A stretch of DNA of 63,717 nucleotides from Bacteroidales bacterium (GTDB lineage: Bacteria; Bacteroidota; Bacteroidia; Bacteroidales; WCHB1-69), in the NCBI GenBank assembly GCA_017527945.1, contig JAFXPL010000123.1:1-63717 (forward strand). The letters run 5' to 3'. Shown piece by piece: positions 17,985 through 27,150 of this stretch. The notes beneath the pieces are model-generated. The model was not told where the DNA came from, ran no database searches, and was given only the letters and a program-made list of their open reading frames with translations. Made by a program: the position numbers and the translations under genes. Every line of letters starts with the position of its first letter. Within the stretch, counting starts at the first letter, position 1.

Positions 17985-19895
17985 ATGCAGACAGGTAAAA
18001 TTAATGTACAAACCGAGAATATCTTTCCCGTGATCAAGAAGTTCCTCTACTCTGATCACGAGATTTTCCTTAGGGAACTGATTTCCAACGCCGTAGATGC
18101 CACCCAAAAGCTCAAAACCCTTGTCAGCCTCGGCAAAGCCGACTGCGAATTGGGCGACCTCACCATCCAGGTGAAGGTCAACAAGGACGACAAGACCATC
18201 CATGTCATCGACCGCGGCATCGGCATGACCGCCGAGGAGGTGGACCGCTACATCAACCAGATCGCCTTCTCCGGCGCCGAAGACTTCCTCGCCAAATACA
18301 AGGGCAACGACGCCACCAGCATCATCGGCCACTTCGGACTCGGATTCTACTCCTCCTTCATGGTCGCCGACCGCGTGGATATCCTCACCAAATCCTACCA
18401 GAAGGACGCCCAGGCGGTGAAATGGAGCTGCGACGGCTCGCCCGACTTCACCCTCGAGGAGATCGACAAAGCCGACCGCGGCACCGAAATCGTGCTGCAC
18501 GTGGAAGACAACGACCTGCAGGAATTCGTCAACGAGGACAAGCTGGTGGCACTGCTCAACAAGTACTGCCGCTTCCTGCCCGTGCCCATCCAATGCGGCA
18601 TGAAGACCGAGTGGCGAAAACCCGAACCGAAACCCGAAGACGCTGAGAACAAAGACGAGAAGAAGGAAGAACCGAAGGAGGAGGCCGTGCAGGTGCCGCG
18701 CATCATCAACGACACCGACCCCATCTGGCAGAAACAACCCTCCACCCTATCCGACGAGGACTATAACAAGTTCTACCACGAACTCTACCCGATGTCGTTC
18801 GAGGAGCCGATGTTCCACATCCACCTGAACGTCGATTACCCCTTCAACCTCACCGGCGTGCTCTATTTCCCGAAAATCAAAAACCAACTCGACCTCAAGA
18901 AAAACCGGGTGCAACTCTATTGTAACCAAGTGTTTATCACGGATGAACTCGAAGGCATCGTGCCCGACTTCATGAACCTCCTGCACGGCGTCATCGACTC
19001 GCCCGACATCCCGCTGAACGTCTCCCGCTCCTACCTCCAGTCTGACAGCAACGTCAAGAAAATCTCCACCTACATCAGCAAGAAGGTGGCCGAGAAACTG
19101 GAACAGATGTTCAAGGAAAACCGCGAAGAATTCGAGAAAAAGTGGGACGATCTGAGCGTATTCCTCGAATATGGCTCCCTCACCGACGAGAAATTCTACG
19201 ACAAAATCAAAGATTTCTTCCTCCTGAAAAACACCGAGGGCAAATATTTCACGATTGAAGAATACCGCAACATGGTGAGTGCACTGCAGACTGACAAAAA
19301 CGGAAATATTGTCATGCTGTATGCCGCCAACGCCGATGACCAACATGTCTATATCGCCAACGCGAAAGAAAAGGGCTACGACGTGCTGCTGCTGAGCGGA
19401 TTCCTCGACACACACTTCATCAATATGCTGGAGCAGAAACTCGAAAAGGTGCGCTTCACCCGCGTCGATGCCAACGTGGCCGACAAACTGATTGAGAAAG
19501 AAGAAGATGCCACGGTATCCAAACTTTCCGAAGACCAGCAGAAGCAACTGAAAGAGTTCTTCGAGAAGCAGGTGAACGCGCAGATGTTCACCCCCGAGGT
19601 GGCATCGCTGAGCGAAACAGATCTGCCCGTGACCGTCACTCAGAACGAGTTCATGCGGCGTTTCAAAGACATGGAAAAAGTCTCCGGCCAACAGGGCTTC
19701 TACGGCGGCTTCGACCACTACAACCTGGTCATCAACGGCAACCACCCGCTCGCCACGCGCATCCTCAACGAGAAAGACGAGGCCAAGCGGACGCAGCTCA
19801 TCCAGCAGATGATTGACCTGGCCATGCTCTCGCAGAACATCCTCACCGGCGAAAAGCTGAGCGAGTTTGTGAAACGAAGCTACGAGCTACTGTAA
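17985..19895 (+). CDS. htpG: Chaperone protein HtpG (Hsp90)
   Basis: 636 residues from the ATG at 17985 (MQTGKINVQTENIF); the nine codons upstream are not conserved. The GHKL ATP site is clear: ELISNAVDA, DRGIGMT, HFGLGFYS. A charged linker rich in Lys and Glu (residues about 210-232) precedes the middle domain, and the C-terminal dimerisation domain is complete. HtpG is an ATP-driven chaperone for stress-damaged and selected client proteins. It is bounded by a near-consensus box AATATTTG upstream and a strong bidirectional terminator downstream. Confidence 0.96.
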   Translation: MQTGKINVQTENIFPVIKKFLYSDHEIFLRELISNAVDATQKLKTLVSLGKADCELGDLTIQVKVNKDDKTIHVIDRGIGMTAEEVDRYINQIAFSGAEDFLAKYKGNDATSIIGHFGLGFYSSFMVADRVDILTKSYQKDAQAVKWSCDGSPDFTLEEIDKADRGTEIVLHVEDNDLQEFVNEDKLVALLNKYCRFLPVPIQCGMKTEWRKPEPKPEDAENKDEKKEEPKEEAVQVPRIINDTDPIWQKQPSTLSDEDYNKFYHELYPMSFEEPMFHIHLNVDYPFNLTGVLYFPKIKNQLDLKKNRVQLYCNQVFITDELEGIVPDFMNLLHGVIDSPDIPLNVSRSYLQSDSNVKKISTYISKKVAEKLEQMFKENREEFEKKWDDLSVFLEYGSLTDEKFYDKIKDFFLLKNTEGKYFTIEEYRNMVSALQTDKNGNIVMLYAANADDQHVYIANAKEKGYDVLLLSGFLDTHFINMLEQKLEKVRFTRVDANVADKLIEKEEDATVSKLSEDQQKQLKEFFEKQVNAQMFTPEVASLSETDLPVTVTQNEFMRRFKDMEKVSGQQGFYGGFDHYNLVINGNHPLATRILNEKDEAKRTQLIQQMIDLAMLSQNILTGEKLSEFVKRSYELL

Positions 19896-19913
19896 ACGAT
19901 TCCTTGCCTATTC

Positions 19914-19953
19914 AAAAAAAAGCGTTCCCGAAAATTCGAGAACGCTTTTTTTT
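19914..19953. terminator. Bidirectional terminator between htpG and amidase
   Basis: A 14-base stem (AAAAAAAAGCGTTC and its complement) with an inner CGAA-AA-TTCG stem, flanked by A and T runs so it works on both strands. It ends at the amidase stop codon. Confidence 0.92.
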
Positions 19954-21160
19954 ATCGCACCAACTTCACCGCCTCGGAAACAGGGATTTTATTCTCCCCT
20001 TTGAAAGCAATGATGAACGCATCGGGGTACTTTGCCTTCAATTCCGCCAGTATCTCCTTGGCACTCTGCAAGTTTTTCTCATTTCCCGCCGTGTATTTCC
20101 ACAGTTTTCCTTCGTAGAAACGGTTGACATTCGGGATATTTTTGAAACGCTTGTCCGTCAACGAGATTTTTTCGGGAACGGCCATAAACTGCACCATAAA
20201 GCGCACTCCGTCGGGATCGACCACGGCATTCGCTATTGCGGTTTCCTCGTCAACCACTTTCTTATCTGGTTGACTATCAGCAACGCGATGATTGTTGTTA
20301 TCATGACTTTGAGATTTTTGGTTTGACGGACTGTCGTTCTGATTTTGGTCTGCATCGGCCGGAGTGACATCCGGGAGGCTCATTTTATTGCCCGTGACCT
20401 GCGTATAGTAGGAGACGAAGGCGCGATAGACCGCATCGGCTACATTGGCCTTGTTTTTGTCGTTGTTAAGGTATTTCTCGTCATCGGGGTTGGAGAGGAA
20501 ACCCATCTCGATGAGGATGCTGGGCATGGAGACCTTGTAGAGCACCCAGAATCCGGCCTGTTTCACGCCTCTGCTGAGCAGTTTCGTGGTGCCGACGAGG
20601 TTTTTCTGCACCTTGTCGGCCAGCAGGATGGAGTTCTGGAGATAGGCGGAGGAGTAGAGCGAGAAGAGGATGGCGGCTTCCGGCGAGCTGGGGTCGAACC
20701 CGTCGTAGTTGTCTTTGTAGTTGGCCTCCTTGAGCATGGCGGAGTTCTCGGCGCGGGCCACCGCCTGGTTGGCCTCGCTCTTGTGGAGGCCCATCACGTA
20801 GGTCTCCACGCCGTGCGCGGAATGGTTGTCGTTGGCATTGCAGTGGAAGGAGATGAACAGGTCGGCATGGTTCTCGTTTGCAATTTGCGCCCGGCGGTAG
20901 AGTTCCACGAAAACATCGGTCTTCCGCGTATATATCACCTTGACATTCGGGCAGTTTTCACTGATGAGCTTGCCTGTTTTCAGCGCCACGTCCAACACCA
21001 CGTCCTTCTCCTTGGAGACAAGACCGTGGCAACCGGGATCTTTGCCGCCGTGCCCCGCATCAATCACCACTTTGAAGGTCTTGCCGTCTTTTTGGGCATT
21101 CAATGGCACCGCCAAAAAAATTATGAACAAATATACTAAGAAAAAAAATTTCGAGTTCAT
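19952..21160 (-). CDS. N-acetylmuramoyl-L-alanine amidase with SPOR-like tail
   Basis: 402 residues. A signal peptide (MNSKFFFLVYLFIIFLAVPL, cut near residue 22) precedes an Amidase_3 domain (about 28-245) with zinc ligands in DAGHGGKDPGC and FISFHCNAN and the catalytic Glu in LIEMGFLSN. It cleaves the bond between MurNAc and the L-Ala stem in the periplasm, mainly for daughter-cell separation. After a Gln/Asn-rich linker, the last 90 residues resemble a SPOR domain, which would target denuded glycan at the septum. The gene diverges from lptD with 25 bases between start regions. Confidence 0.9.
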   Translation of the reverse strand: MNSKFFFLVYLFIIFLAVPLNAQKDGKTFKVVIDAGHGGKDPGCHGLVSKEKDVVLDVALKTGKLISENCPNVKVIYTRKTDVFVELYRRAQIANENHADLFISFHCNANDNHSAHGVETYVMGLHKSEANQAVARAENSAMLKEANYKDNYDGFDPSSPEAAILFSLYSSAYLQNSILLADKVQKNLVGTTKLLSRGVKQAGFWVLYKVSMPSILIEMGFLSNPDDEKYLNNDKNKANVADAVYRAFVSYYTQVTGNKMSLPDVTPADADQNQNDSPSNQKSQSHDNNNHRVADSQPDKKVVDEETAIANAVVDPDGVRFMVQFMAVPEKISLTDKRFKNIPNVNRFYEGKLWKYTAGNEKNLQSAKEILAELKAKYPDAFIIAFKGENKIPVSEAVKLVR

Positions 21161-21179
21161 CCCTTTTCGATTTTTTGAT

Positions 21180-21187
21180 TATCTTTG
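21180..21187 (+). promoter_or_regulatory. -7 box of lptD-like gene
   Basis: TATCTTTG matches TAnnTTTG. It overlaps the beginning of the open frame, so translation must start further downstream. Confidence 0.6.
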
Positions 21188-21235
21188 CTGATTTTTTCGC
21201 GCAAAATTAAAAATATTGACTTAAGGAATTACGGA

Positions 21236-23851
21236 TTGATTAAAAAAATATACACATCGAATTTTTCATATTTCAGAGCGCTGTTTATGGCATTCATATT
21301 CAGCGTGTTGTGTATATACGTGTCCGCACAGGGCCGCAAGCCGAGGCGTCCGGCGCAGGTGCGCCCCGACAGTGCCGCCGCGACGGTCGTCATGCCGCCC
21401 TCCGCGTCGGTCGGCGACACCACGCGCCCCGTTTCTCCGAAAGTGATCTCCGCGAATGCCATCTCCTCGGTGGTGGAGTACAGCGCCAAGGATTCGGTGG
21501 TGAACGACCTGCAGAACCGGCGCACCTACCTGTTCGGCGGCGCGGTGGTGCGCTACGAGAACATGGAACTCAGTGCCGACTACATCGAGATCGATTTCTC
21601 CCACAACGAGCTGTATGCCTGCGGCGTGGCCGACTCCAACGGCGTGCTTCACGGCAACCCCGTCTTCACACAGGAGAGCGACAACTACCGGGCACGGGAA
21701 ATCATGTACAACTTCACCACCAAGAAGGTCAAAATCTCGCATGTGATCACCACGCAGGACGACGGTTTCATCCACGGCGAGCAGGTGAAGAAGATGGGCG
21801 ACAACGTGGCCTTCATCAAGCGCGGGAAATACACCACCTGCGAACTGGAGGACCCGCACTTCGAGATCGCATTCTCCAAGGCCAAGGTGATCCAGCACGA
21901 CAAGATCCTCATCGGCCCGGCCTACCTGAGCTTCACCGGCGTGCCCACCCCGTTGGCCCTGCCCTTCGGTTTCTTCCCGCTGGACAGCAAGCACAAGTCG
22001 GGGTTGGTGATGCCCTCCATCGGCCAGGCCGGCTCGTTGGGATTCTACCTTCGCGACCTCGGCTTCTACTTCGCCATCAACGACAACATCGACCTTCTGC
22101 TCTCCGCCGACCTCTACACGCGCGGCAGCTGGGCCCTGAAGGCCAAGTCGAACTACGTTTATCGCTACAAATGCAACGGCGTGGTGGAAGTGGCCTTCGC
22201 CCGCTCGCTCACCGGCGACCGCATCGACACCGCCAACTTCAAGAAAAGCAACAACTACAAGATTTACTGGGACCACAAGCAAGACAGCAAGTCGCACCCG
22301 CGCACCCGCTTCAACGCCCACATCGACATGCAGAGCGCGAACTACGCCCGCTACAACATGACCTCCGCCAACGACTACCTTTCCAACCAGTTCACCTCCT
22401 CGGTCTCCTTCTCCACCTCCGCCGCCGACATCTTCTTCCTTGATGCCGGCATATCTTTCTCCCAAAACACTGGAGCCCACACTGTTAATATGAAATTACC
22501 GAACATCAGCATGTCCGTCGCGCAGTTCTACCCTTTCCGCAAGAAAGACAAGGCCGGCAAGCTGAAATGGTACGACAACATCTCCATGAAATGGACCTCG
22601 CAGCTGGTCGGGCAGATCAACACCACCGACTCGATGTTCCTGAAGCCCCTCACATGGCAGCAGTTCGAGACCGGCATGATGCACACCATCCCGATCACCA
22701 TCCCCATTAAAATCGCCAAGACCATCAACTGGAACACCTCCGTCACGCTCACCGAAAAATGGTACCTGCAGCACTACACGCGGGGGATGACGTGGGACAG
22801 CACCGCTGCCGAGACACCCGTGCTGCACCAGTACTTCAACCGCAAGTTCGGCGCGGTGCACGACCTGAACATCTCCTCCAACCTCACCACCAAGGTCTAT
22901 GTGATGTACACCTTCAAGAAAGGCGGGCTGAACGCCATCCGCCACATCATCACCCCGACGCTGAACTTCACGTTCCAGCCCAAGCTCAACGGCCGCAACA
23001 ACGCACAGTACGTCAACCCGATGACCGGCGAGATTGTGGAATACACTTATTACGACAACGCCATTTTCGGAGGCGGCACGAGCCGGATGACCGCGCGGGC
23101 GCAGGTCTCCTTCGGCAACAACGTGGAAATCAAGGTGCGGTCGAAGAGAGACACCGTCACGGGCATCAAGAAAGTGCCCATCATCGATAACTTCAACATC
23201 TCCATGTACTACGACTTCGCCGCCGACTCAATGAACTGGTCCACCCTCACCATGTCGGGCCGAAGCACCCTCTTCAAGCAGCTGTATCTCACCTACAGCT
23301 TCATCTTCGACCCCTACAGTATCAACGAGAAGGGCCGCCGCGTGAACATCACCGAATGGGCGGCCAACCGCCGTCTGTTGCGTTTTTCCGGCGGAACATA
23401 CAGTGTATCATTAAATTACCGCATCGACCAAAACACATTCAAATCGAAGGACCCCGAACGGCAGAAGAACCGGCTGCCCTGGTCGCTGACCTTCAACTAC
23501 ACCTTCACCTACGGTATCAACGACAACCTGGAATACTACCGCCATCTTTACCAGAACACCGACCTGAAGCCTTACGCGCACAACATGGTGCACACGCTGA
23601 ACGTTGCCGGCGACATCAACATCACCAAGAAATGGCGCGTCGGATTCACCACCGGCTACGATTTCGTGCAGAAGTCCCTGTCTTACACCTCTTTGGACTT
23701 CCACCGCGACATGCACTGCTGGGAGATGAGTTTTAACTGGATTCCGGTCGGCTACCGCAAGGGCTGGTCGTTCACCATCAACGTGAAGTCCTCCACGCTG
23801 CGCGACGTGCTCAAGTACAAGAAGGAAATGGACTTCCGCGACAACTTGTAA
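21236..23851 (+). CDS. lptD: LPS-assembly protein LptD-like (OstA + barrel)
   Basis: About 871 residues if translation begins at TTG 21236, which follows AAGGAATTACGGA and supplies a basic n-region (IKKIYTSNFSYFR) ahead of the signal core MAFIFSVLCIYVSA. The only ATG nearby (21287) would give a signal peptide with no positive charge. Residues about 60-220 form an OstA/LptA-like domain (NRRTYLFGGAVVRYENMELS, ADYIEIDF), followed by a long Tyr-rich beta-barrel (LptD_C). LptD inserts LPS or LOS into the outer leaflet with LptE. It is convergent with an LpxL-like acyltransferase only 17 bases away. The start is uncertain, the family call firm. Confidence 0.88.
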   Translation: MIKKIYTSNFSYFRALFMAFIFSVLCIYVSAQGRKPRRPAQVRPDSAAATVVMPPSASVGDTTRPVSPKVISANAISSVVEYSAKDSVVNDLQNRRTYLFGGAVVRYENMELSADYIEIDFSHNELYACGVADSNGVLHGNPVFTQESDNYRAREIMYNFTTKKVKISHVITTQDDGFIHGEQVKKMGDNVAFIKRGKYTTCELEDPHFEIAFSKAKVIQHDKILIGPAYLSFTGVPTPLALPFGFFPLDSKHKSGLVMPSIGQAGSLGFYLRDLGFYFAINDNIDLLLSADLYTRGSWALKAKSNYVYRYKCNGVVEVAFARSLTGDRIDTANFKKSNNYKIYWDHKQDSKSHPRTRFNAHIDMQSANYARYNMTSANDYLSNQFTSSVSFSTSAADIFFLDAGISFSQNTGAHTVNMKLPNISMSVAQFYPFRKKDKAGKLKWYDNISMKWTSQLVGQINTTDSMFLKPLTWQQFETGMMHTIPITIPIKIAKTINWNTSVTLTEKWYLQHYTRGMTWDSTAAETPVLHQYFNRKFGAVHDLNISSNLTTKVYVMYTFKKGGLNAIRHIITPTLNFTFQPKLNGRNNAQYVNPMTGEIVEYTYYDNAIFGGGTSRMTARAQVSFGNNVEIKVRSKRDTVTGIKKVPIIDNFNISMYYDFAADSMNWSTLTMSGRSTLFKQLYLTYSFIFDPYSINEKGRRVNITEWAANRRLLRFSGGTYSVSLNYRIDQNTFKSKDPERQKNRLPWSLTFNYTFTYGINDNLEYYRHLYQNTDLKPYAHNMVHTLNVAGDINITKKWRVGFTTGYDFVQKSLSYTSLDFHRDMHCWEMSFNWIPVGYRKGWSFTINVKSSTLRDVLKYKKEMDFRDNL

Positions 23852-23868
23852 GGACGCTTTCCGCCCCC

Positions 23869-24735
23869 CTACTCGAACTTAAGCTTCCAACGCCGGTGGC
23901 TCCAAATCCAGAACTCCGGCTTGCGGCGGATGGTTTGTTCCAGCAACTCCGTGTATCGCTGCGTGATGGCATACGGTTCCTCGTCGTTCGGATGCTCCGT
24001 AATCACCTGGATTTCAACACGGTACTTTCCCATCCGCTCCTTGACAACCTGGTAGTATAGCACAGGGATGTCATATTTCCGCGCGAAATACTCGGGACCG
24101 TAAATCACGCCGGTGGTCTGGTTGAGGAACTTCGTGACGTAGCATTTCTTCGGGTTGCTGGGCGACTGGTCGGCGAGCATCATGTAGGCGGCAGGGATAT
24201 GGTTTTCCTCGTAATGGGCGAAGACCTCCCGGGCGGTATCGGCGAAGCATACCTCCGTACCCCGACGGGTGCGCGCGCGGTTCACCCATTTCTCGAACAC
24301 CTTGTCGCTGTTGGCCTTCCCCACCCCGATGCCGTGGTGCAGAAACAGCTCATCCAACGCCACGATCATCCACTCCCAATTGTTGTAATGGCTCGACATC
24401 AGGATCACGCTCCGGCCTTCCCAGTAGAAGCGGTTCACCAGCTCCGTATCGACGCAACGGTAGCGGTAGCGCAAGGCGCGGCGCGGTATCAACAGCATCT
24501 TCACCATCTCGACGGCAATCTGCGACAGATGCCAATAATAGCGGTTCCGAATCTTTCTACGCTCTTTAACCGTTAGTTCAGGAAAAGCGTGCAACAAATT
24601 ATCATCCACTACTTTGCGTCTATAGCGAACGACATGATTCACGATGAGGTAAATCAGAGGCAGCAGCAGATAGAGTACCGCCAAAGGCAGCGCGGCAAGC
24701 GGGTAGCAGACGAAGAAAATGAAGAAGAAGGTCAT
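23869..24735 (-). CDS. Lipid A biosynthesis acyltransferase (LpxL/HtrB family)
   Basis: 288 residues. An N-terminal membrane anchor (about 1-33), then the HX4D/E catalytic motif as SHYNNWEW near residue 113, and later blocks MMLADQSPSN and EYFARKYDIPV typical of the family. It transfers a secondary acyl chain from acyl-ACP to lipid A at the inner membrane. Last gene of the minus-strand run galE, antiporter, gmhB, acyltransferase; its 3' end faces that of lptD, another LPS gene. Confidence 0.9.
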   Translation of the reverse strand: MTFFFIFFVCYPLAALPLAVLYLLLPLIYLIVNHVVRYRRKVVDDNLLHAFPELTVKERRKIRNRYYWHLSQIAVEMVKMLLIPRRALRYRYRCVDTELVNRFYWEGRSVILMSSHYNNWEWMIVALDELFLHHGIGVGKANSDKVFEKWVNRARTRRGTEVCFADTAREVFAHYEENHIPAAYMMLADQSPSNPKKCYVTKFLNQTTGVIYGPEYFARKYDIPVLYYQVVKERMGKYRVEIQVITEHPNDEEPYAITQRYTELLEQTIRRKPEFWIWSHRRWKLKFE

Positions 24736-24742
24736 TCTATGG

Positions 24743-24770
24743 GTTAGTCGGTTAGTCGGTTAGTCGGTTA
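24743..24770. repeat. GTTAGTCG array
   Basis: Three and a half nearly perfect copies of an 8-base unit. It includes the codons for Leu-Thr-Asp and the stop of the gmhB-like gene. Confidence 0.85.
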
Positions 24771-25302
24771 AGGGGAAATTCTTCGCGAAATCCAAAAGAT
24801 TCCGGTAATGCATCGTTGTAATCCTCGCGATCTCCTCATACTCGCCTGGGTGCCGCGCCCCCACATGCACAGGCTGAATGCCTGCGTTGACCGCGAACTG
24901 CATGTCGGTGAGACTGTCGCCCACCATCACAGAATCGGCGAAGTCGAGGTCGGGAAAGTCGGCCTTGGCCTGCAGCGCCATCCCGATAGCGGGCTTGCGG
25001 CAGCCGCACCCCGCATCGGCGCGGTGCGGGCAGCAATAGACCGCGTCCAGAGGGGTCATGTTCTCCTCGAAGGTGACCCGCATCCGGCGGTGTATCTCGT
25101 CAATGTCCTCCATCGTGCAGAGGCGTTTGCCGACGCACTGTTGGTTGGTGACCACGATGAGACGTCGGAACTTCGGCCGCAGCCACTGCATGGCGGTGAG
25201 CACGCCGTTGACCAGCACGAACTCCTCCGGCCTGCGCACGTACCCACCCACAATCTGCACGTTGAGAATCCCGTCACGGTCCAAAAACAAGGTGTCTTTC
25301 AT
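24760..25302 (-). CDS. gmhB: HAD phosphatase, GmhB-like (heptose bisphosphate phosphatase)
   Basis: 180 residues from the ATG at 25302 (MKDTLFLDRDG); an upstream in-frame start would add 19 unrelated residues. HAD motif I is DRDG, motif II VVTNQ, motif IV GDSLTD. The insert CCPHRADAGCGCRKP is the zinc-binding Cys/His loop that marks GmhB. GmhB removes the 7-phosphate of D-glycero-D-manno-heptose 1,7-bisphosphate in the ADP-heptose pathway of LPS core. Related histidinol phosphatases share the fold, but the LPS-acyltransferase neighbour favours the heptose role. The last three codons lie in a tandem repeat. Confidence 0.85.
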   Translation of the reverse strand: MKDTLFLDRDGILNVQIVGGYVRRPEEFVLVNGVLTAMQWLRPKFRRLIVVTNQQCVGKRLCTMEDIDEIHRRMRVTFEENMTPLDAVYCCPHRADAGCGCRKPAIGMALQAKADFPDLDFADSVMVGDSLTDMQFAVNAGIQPVHVGARHPGEYEEIARITTMHYRNLLDFAKNFPLTD

Positions 25303-25303
25303 T

Positions 25304-25333
25304 CTAGTGATTAGTGTGATTAGTGATTGGTGA
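25304..25333. repeat. GTGATTA array
   Basis: Three to four degenerate copies of GTGATTA immediately upstream of the gmhB start, between it and the antiporter gene. Confidence 0.6.
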
Positions 25334-25390
25334 AGGGTGCATTTCATTCTGAACCGCACCGTATCAAAACTCCCGATTCCGAATTATGAA

Positions 25391-27124
25391 TCACTTACTG
25401 CCCTCTTCACTGCCGAAGTTCGTCTTGAACTGCTGTTCCAGGGAGGACAGGCGGTTCAGGGTGCGGCGCGACAGCACGAGGAATAAAATGACGGCCACGG
25501 CAATGAGCACAATCACCCATTTGGTGAACTTGAAGCAGGTGACCAGCACGGTGAAGACAAAGTAGAAGACAATCAAGAAGCGAATCACCGTCCAGACAAT
25601 GACAACCAGCATGTTGGCGCGGTTCTCCTCGATGAGGGAGCGGTAGAGTTCGTGCACCTTCGGGCTGTTGCGCACAATACCGAACAAAAGCGGCGAAACG
25701 AGCAGCAGTGACCCGACAGCTTCCAGCGTGTTGAACAGCCATTCCGGAATGTTCTCCACGTAAGGTATCTGTTTGATGAACGGAACAGCAAATTCGAAGA
25801 TCAGCAACAGCGCCGCCAACGACAGCACCGAATAAATCAGCACATTGCCGATGTTGCTTTTGACGATACTGCTCCAGTTCTTCTTGCCCGAGTCGGAGGA
25901 TCCGAAAAGCGCGTAGGCATCGAACTTTTGCTTCGCCTCAGGGGACATCTTCTTGTCGAGGTAGTTATACACCGGCGTGGACAATTTAATCCAGTATGGG
26001 GTTGTGAATGTGGTAATGACGGAGGCGGCAATGATTACAGGATAGATGTGAGGCTGCATGACATGCTGTGCCACAGCCACGGATGCAATAATGAAGGCGA
26101 ACTCACCGATCTGAGACAAGGTGAAGCCTGATTTGATGGAATCCTCCAAGGTTGCACCCGCCACCAATGCCGATGCCGAACACACAAGAGCCTTGATAAC
26201 CAACGTAATAATCACCAAAACAAGAATTAGTTTCCAATATTGAACCAACACCTGCGGATCAATCATCATACCCACGGAGACGAAGAAGATGGCACTGAAA
26301 AGGTTCTTGACACTATCGGTGAGGTGCTCGATGCGGTGGCTCACGTCTGTCGTCGCCAGAATGGAACCAATGACAAACGCGCCCAATGCGGAGGAGAACC
26401 CCACGCTGTTGGCGATAATCACCATGGCGAAACAGAGGCCGATGGAAATAATCAGAAGGTTCTCGTCGTTGATATAATCTTTGAATTTCCGCAACAACGT
26501 AGGTATCACATAAATACCGACCACAAACCAGAGGATGAGGAAGAAGACGAGTTTCACGATGCTCATGATCATCTCCCGGCCGGGCGCGGAGTTCTTACTG
26601 GCCGCGACGGTGGAAATCAACACCATCATCACCACGGCTACAATGTCCTGGATGATCAGCACCACCGTTGTGAGGGTGGCGAAAGGCTGGTCCTTCAGCT
26701 TCATGTCGTCGAACGCCTTAATAATGATGGCTGTTGAGGACATCGAGAGCATACCGCCGAGAAAGACGCTTTCCATCACGCCCCACCCCATCACGAAACC
26801 GAGCAATGCCCCGACACCGATCATGCCGATGATGCCGAGGAACGCGGTGATGAGGGCCTTGCTGCCCATCGACATGAGCTTTTTGAAACTGAACTCGAGG
26901 CCGACGCTGAACATCATGAAGATGATACCAATCTCGGACCAGGCCTCAACTCCTTCAACGTCCGTCACTGTCGGGAAAATGTGCAAATGGGGACCCACCA
27001 GGAATCCGGCCACAAGGTAGCCTAACACAAGGGGCTGCTTCAAAAGCTTGAAAATTACGGTCACAACTCCTGCTGACACCAATATCAGCGCCAAATCTGC
27101 TACTGATTGTAAATTTTCTGACAT
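25391..27124 (-). CDS. Cation:proton antiporter, CPA2 (KefB/GerN-like)
   Basis: 577 residues. The first 390 or so form a 12-13 helix Na+/H+-exchanger domain beginning VADLALILVSAGVVTVIFKL; FMMFSVGLEFS and ALGAFVIGSILA are the typical unwound-helix segments. The C-terminal 180 residues add two or more further membrane helices (LIYSVLSLAALLLIFEFAVP, VIRFLIVFYFVFTVLVTC) rather than a KTN/RCK nucleotide-binding domain, unlike KefB/KefC. It would exchange K+ or Na+ for H+ at the inner membrane. It lies 26 bases downstream of galE and probably shares its transcript. Confidence 0.85.
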   Translation of the reverse strand: MSENLQSVADLALILVSAGVVTVIFKLLKQPLVLGYLVAGFLVGPHLHIFPTVTDVEGVEAWSEIGIIFMMFSVGLEFSFKKLMSMGSKALITAFLGIIGMIGVGALLGFVMGWGVMESVFLGGMLSMSSTAIIIKAFDDMKLKDQPFATLTTVVLIIQDIVAVVMMVLISTVAASKNSAPGREMIMSIVKLVFFLILWFVVGIYVIPTLLRKFKDYINDENLLIISIGLCFAMVIIANSVGFSSALGAFVIGSILATTDVSHRIEHLTDSVKNLFSAIFFVSVGMMIDPQVLVQYWKLILVLVIITLVIKALVCSASALVAGATLEDSIKSGFTLSQIGEFAFIIASVAVAQHVMQPHIYPVIIAASVITTFTTPYWIKLSTPVYNYLDKKMSPEAKQKFDAYALFGSSDSGKKNWSSIVKSNIGNVLIYSVLSLAALLLIFEFAVPFIKQIPYVENIPEWLFNTLEAVGSLLLVSPLLFGIVRNSPKVHELYRSLIEENRANMLVVIVWTVIRFLIVFYFVFTVLVTCFKFTKWVIVLIAVAVILFLVLSRRTLNRLSSLEQQFKTNFGSEEGSK

Positions 27125-27150
27125 AACTTTATTTTTTTATTCAACAATTA

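Noticed and set aside
25391..27124. KefB/KefC glutathione-gated K+ efflux assignment
   Set aside because: The C-terminus has further membrane helices and lacks the KTN/RCK nucleotide-binding domain.
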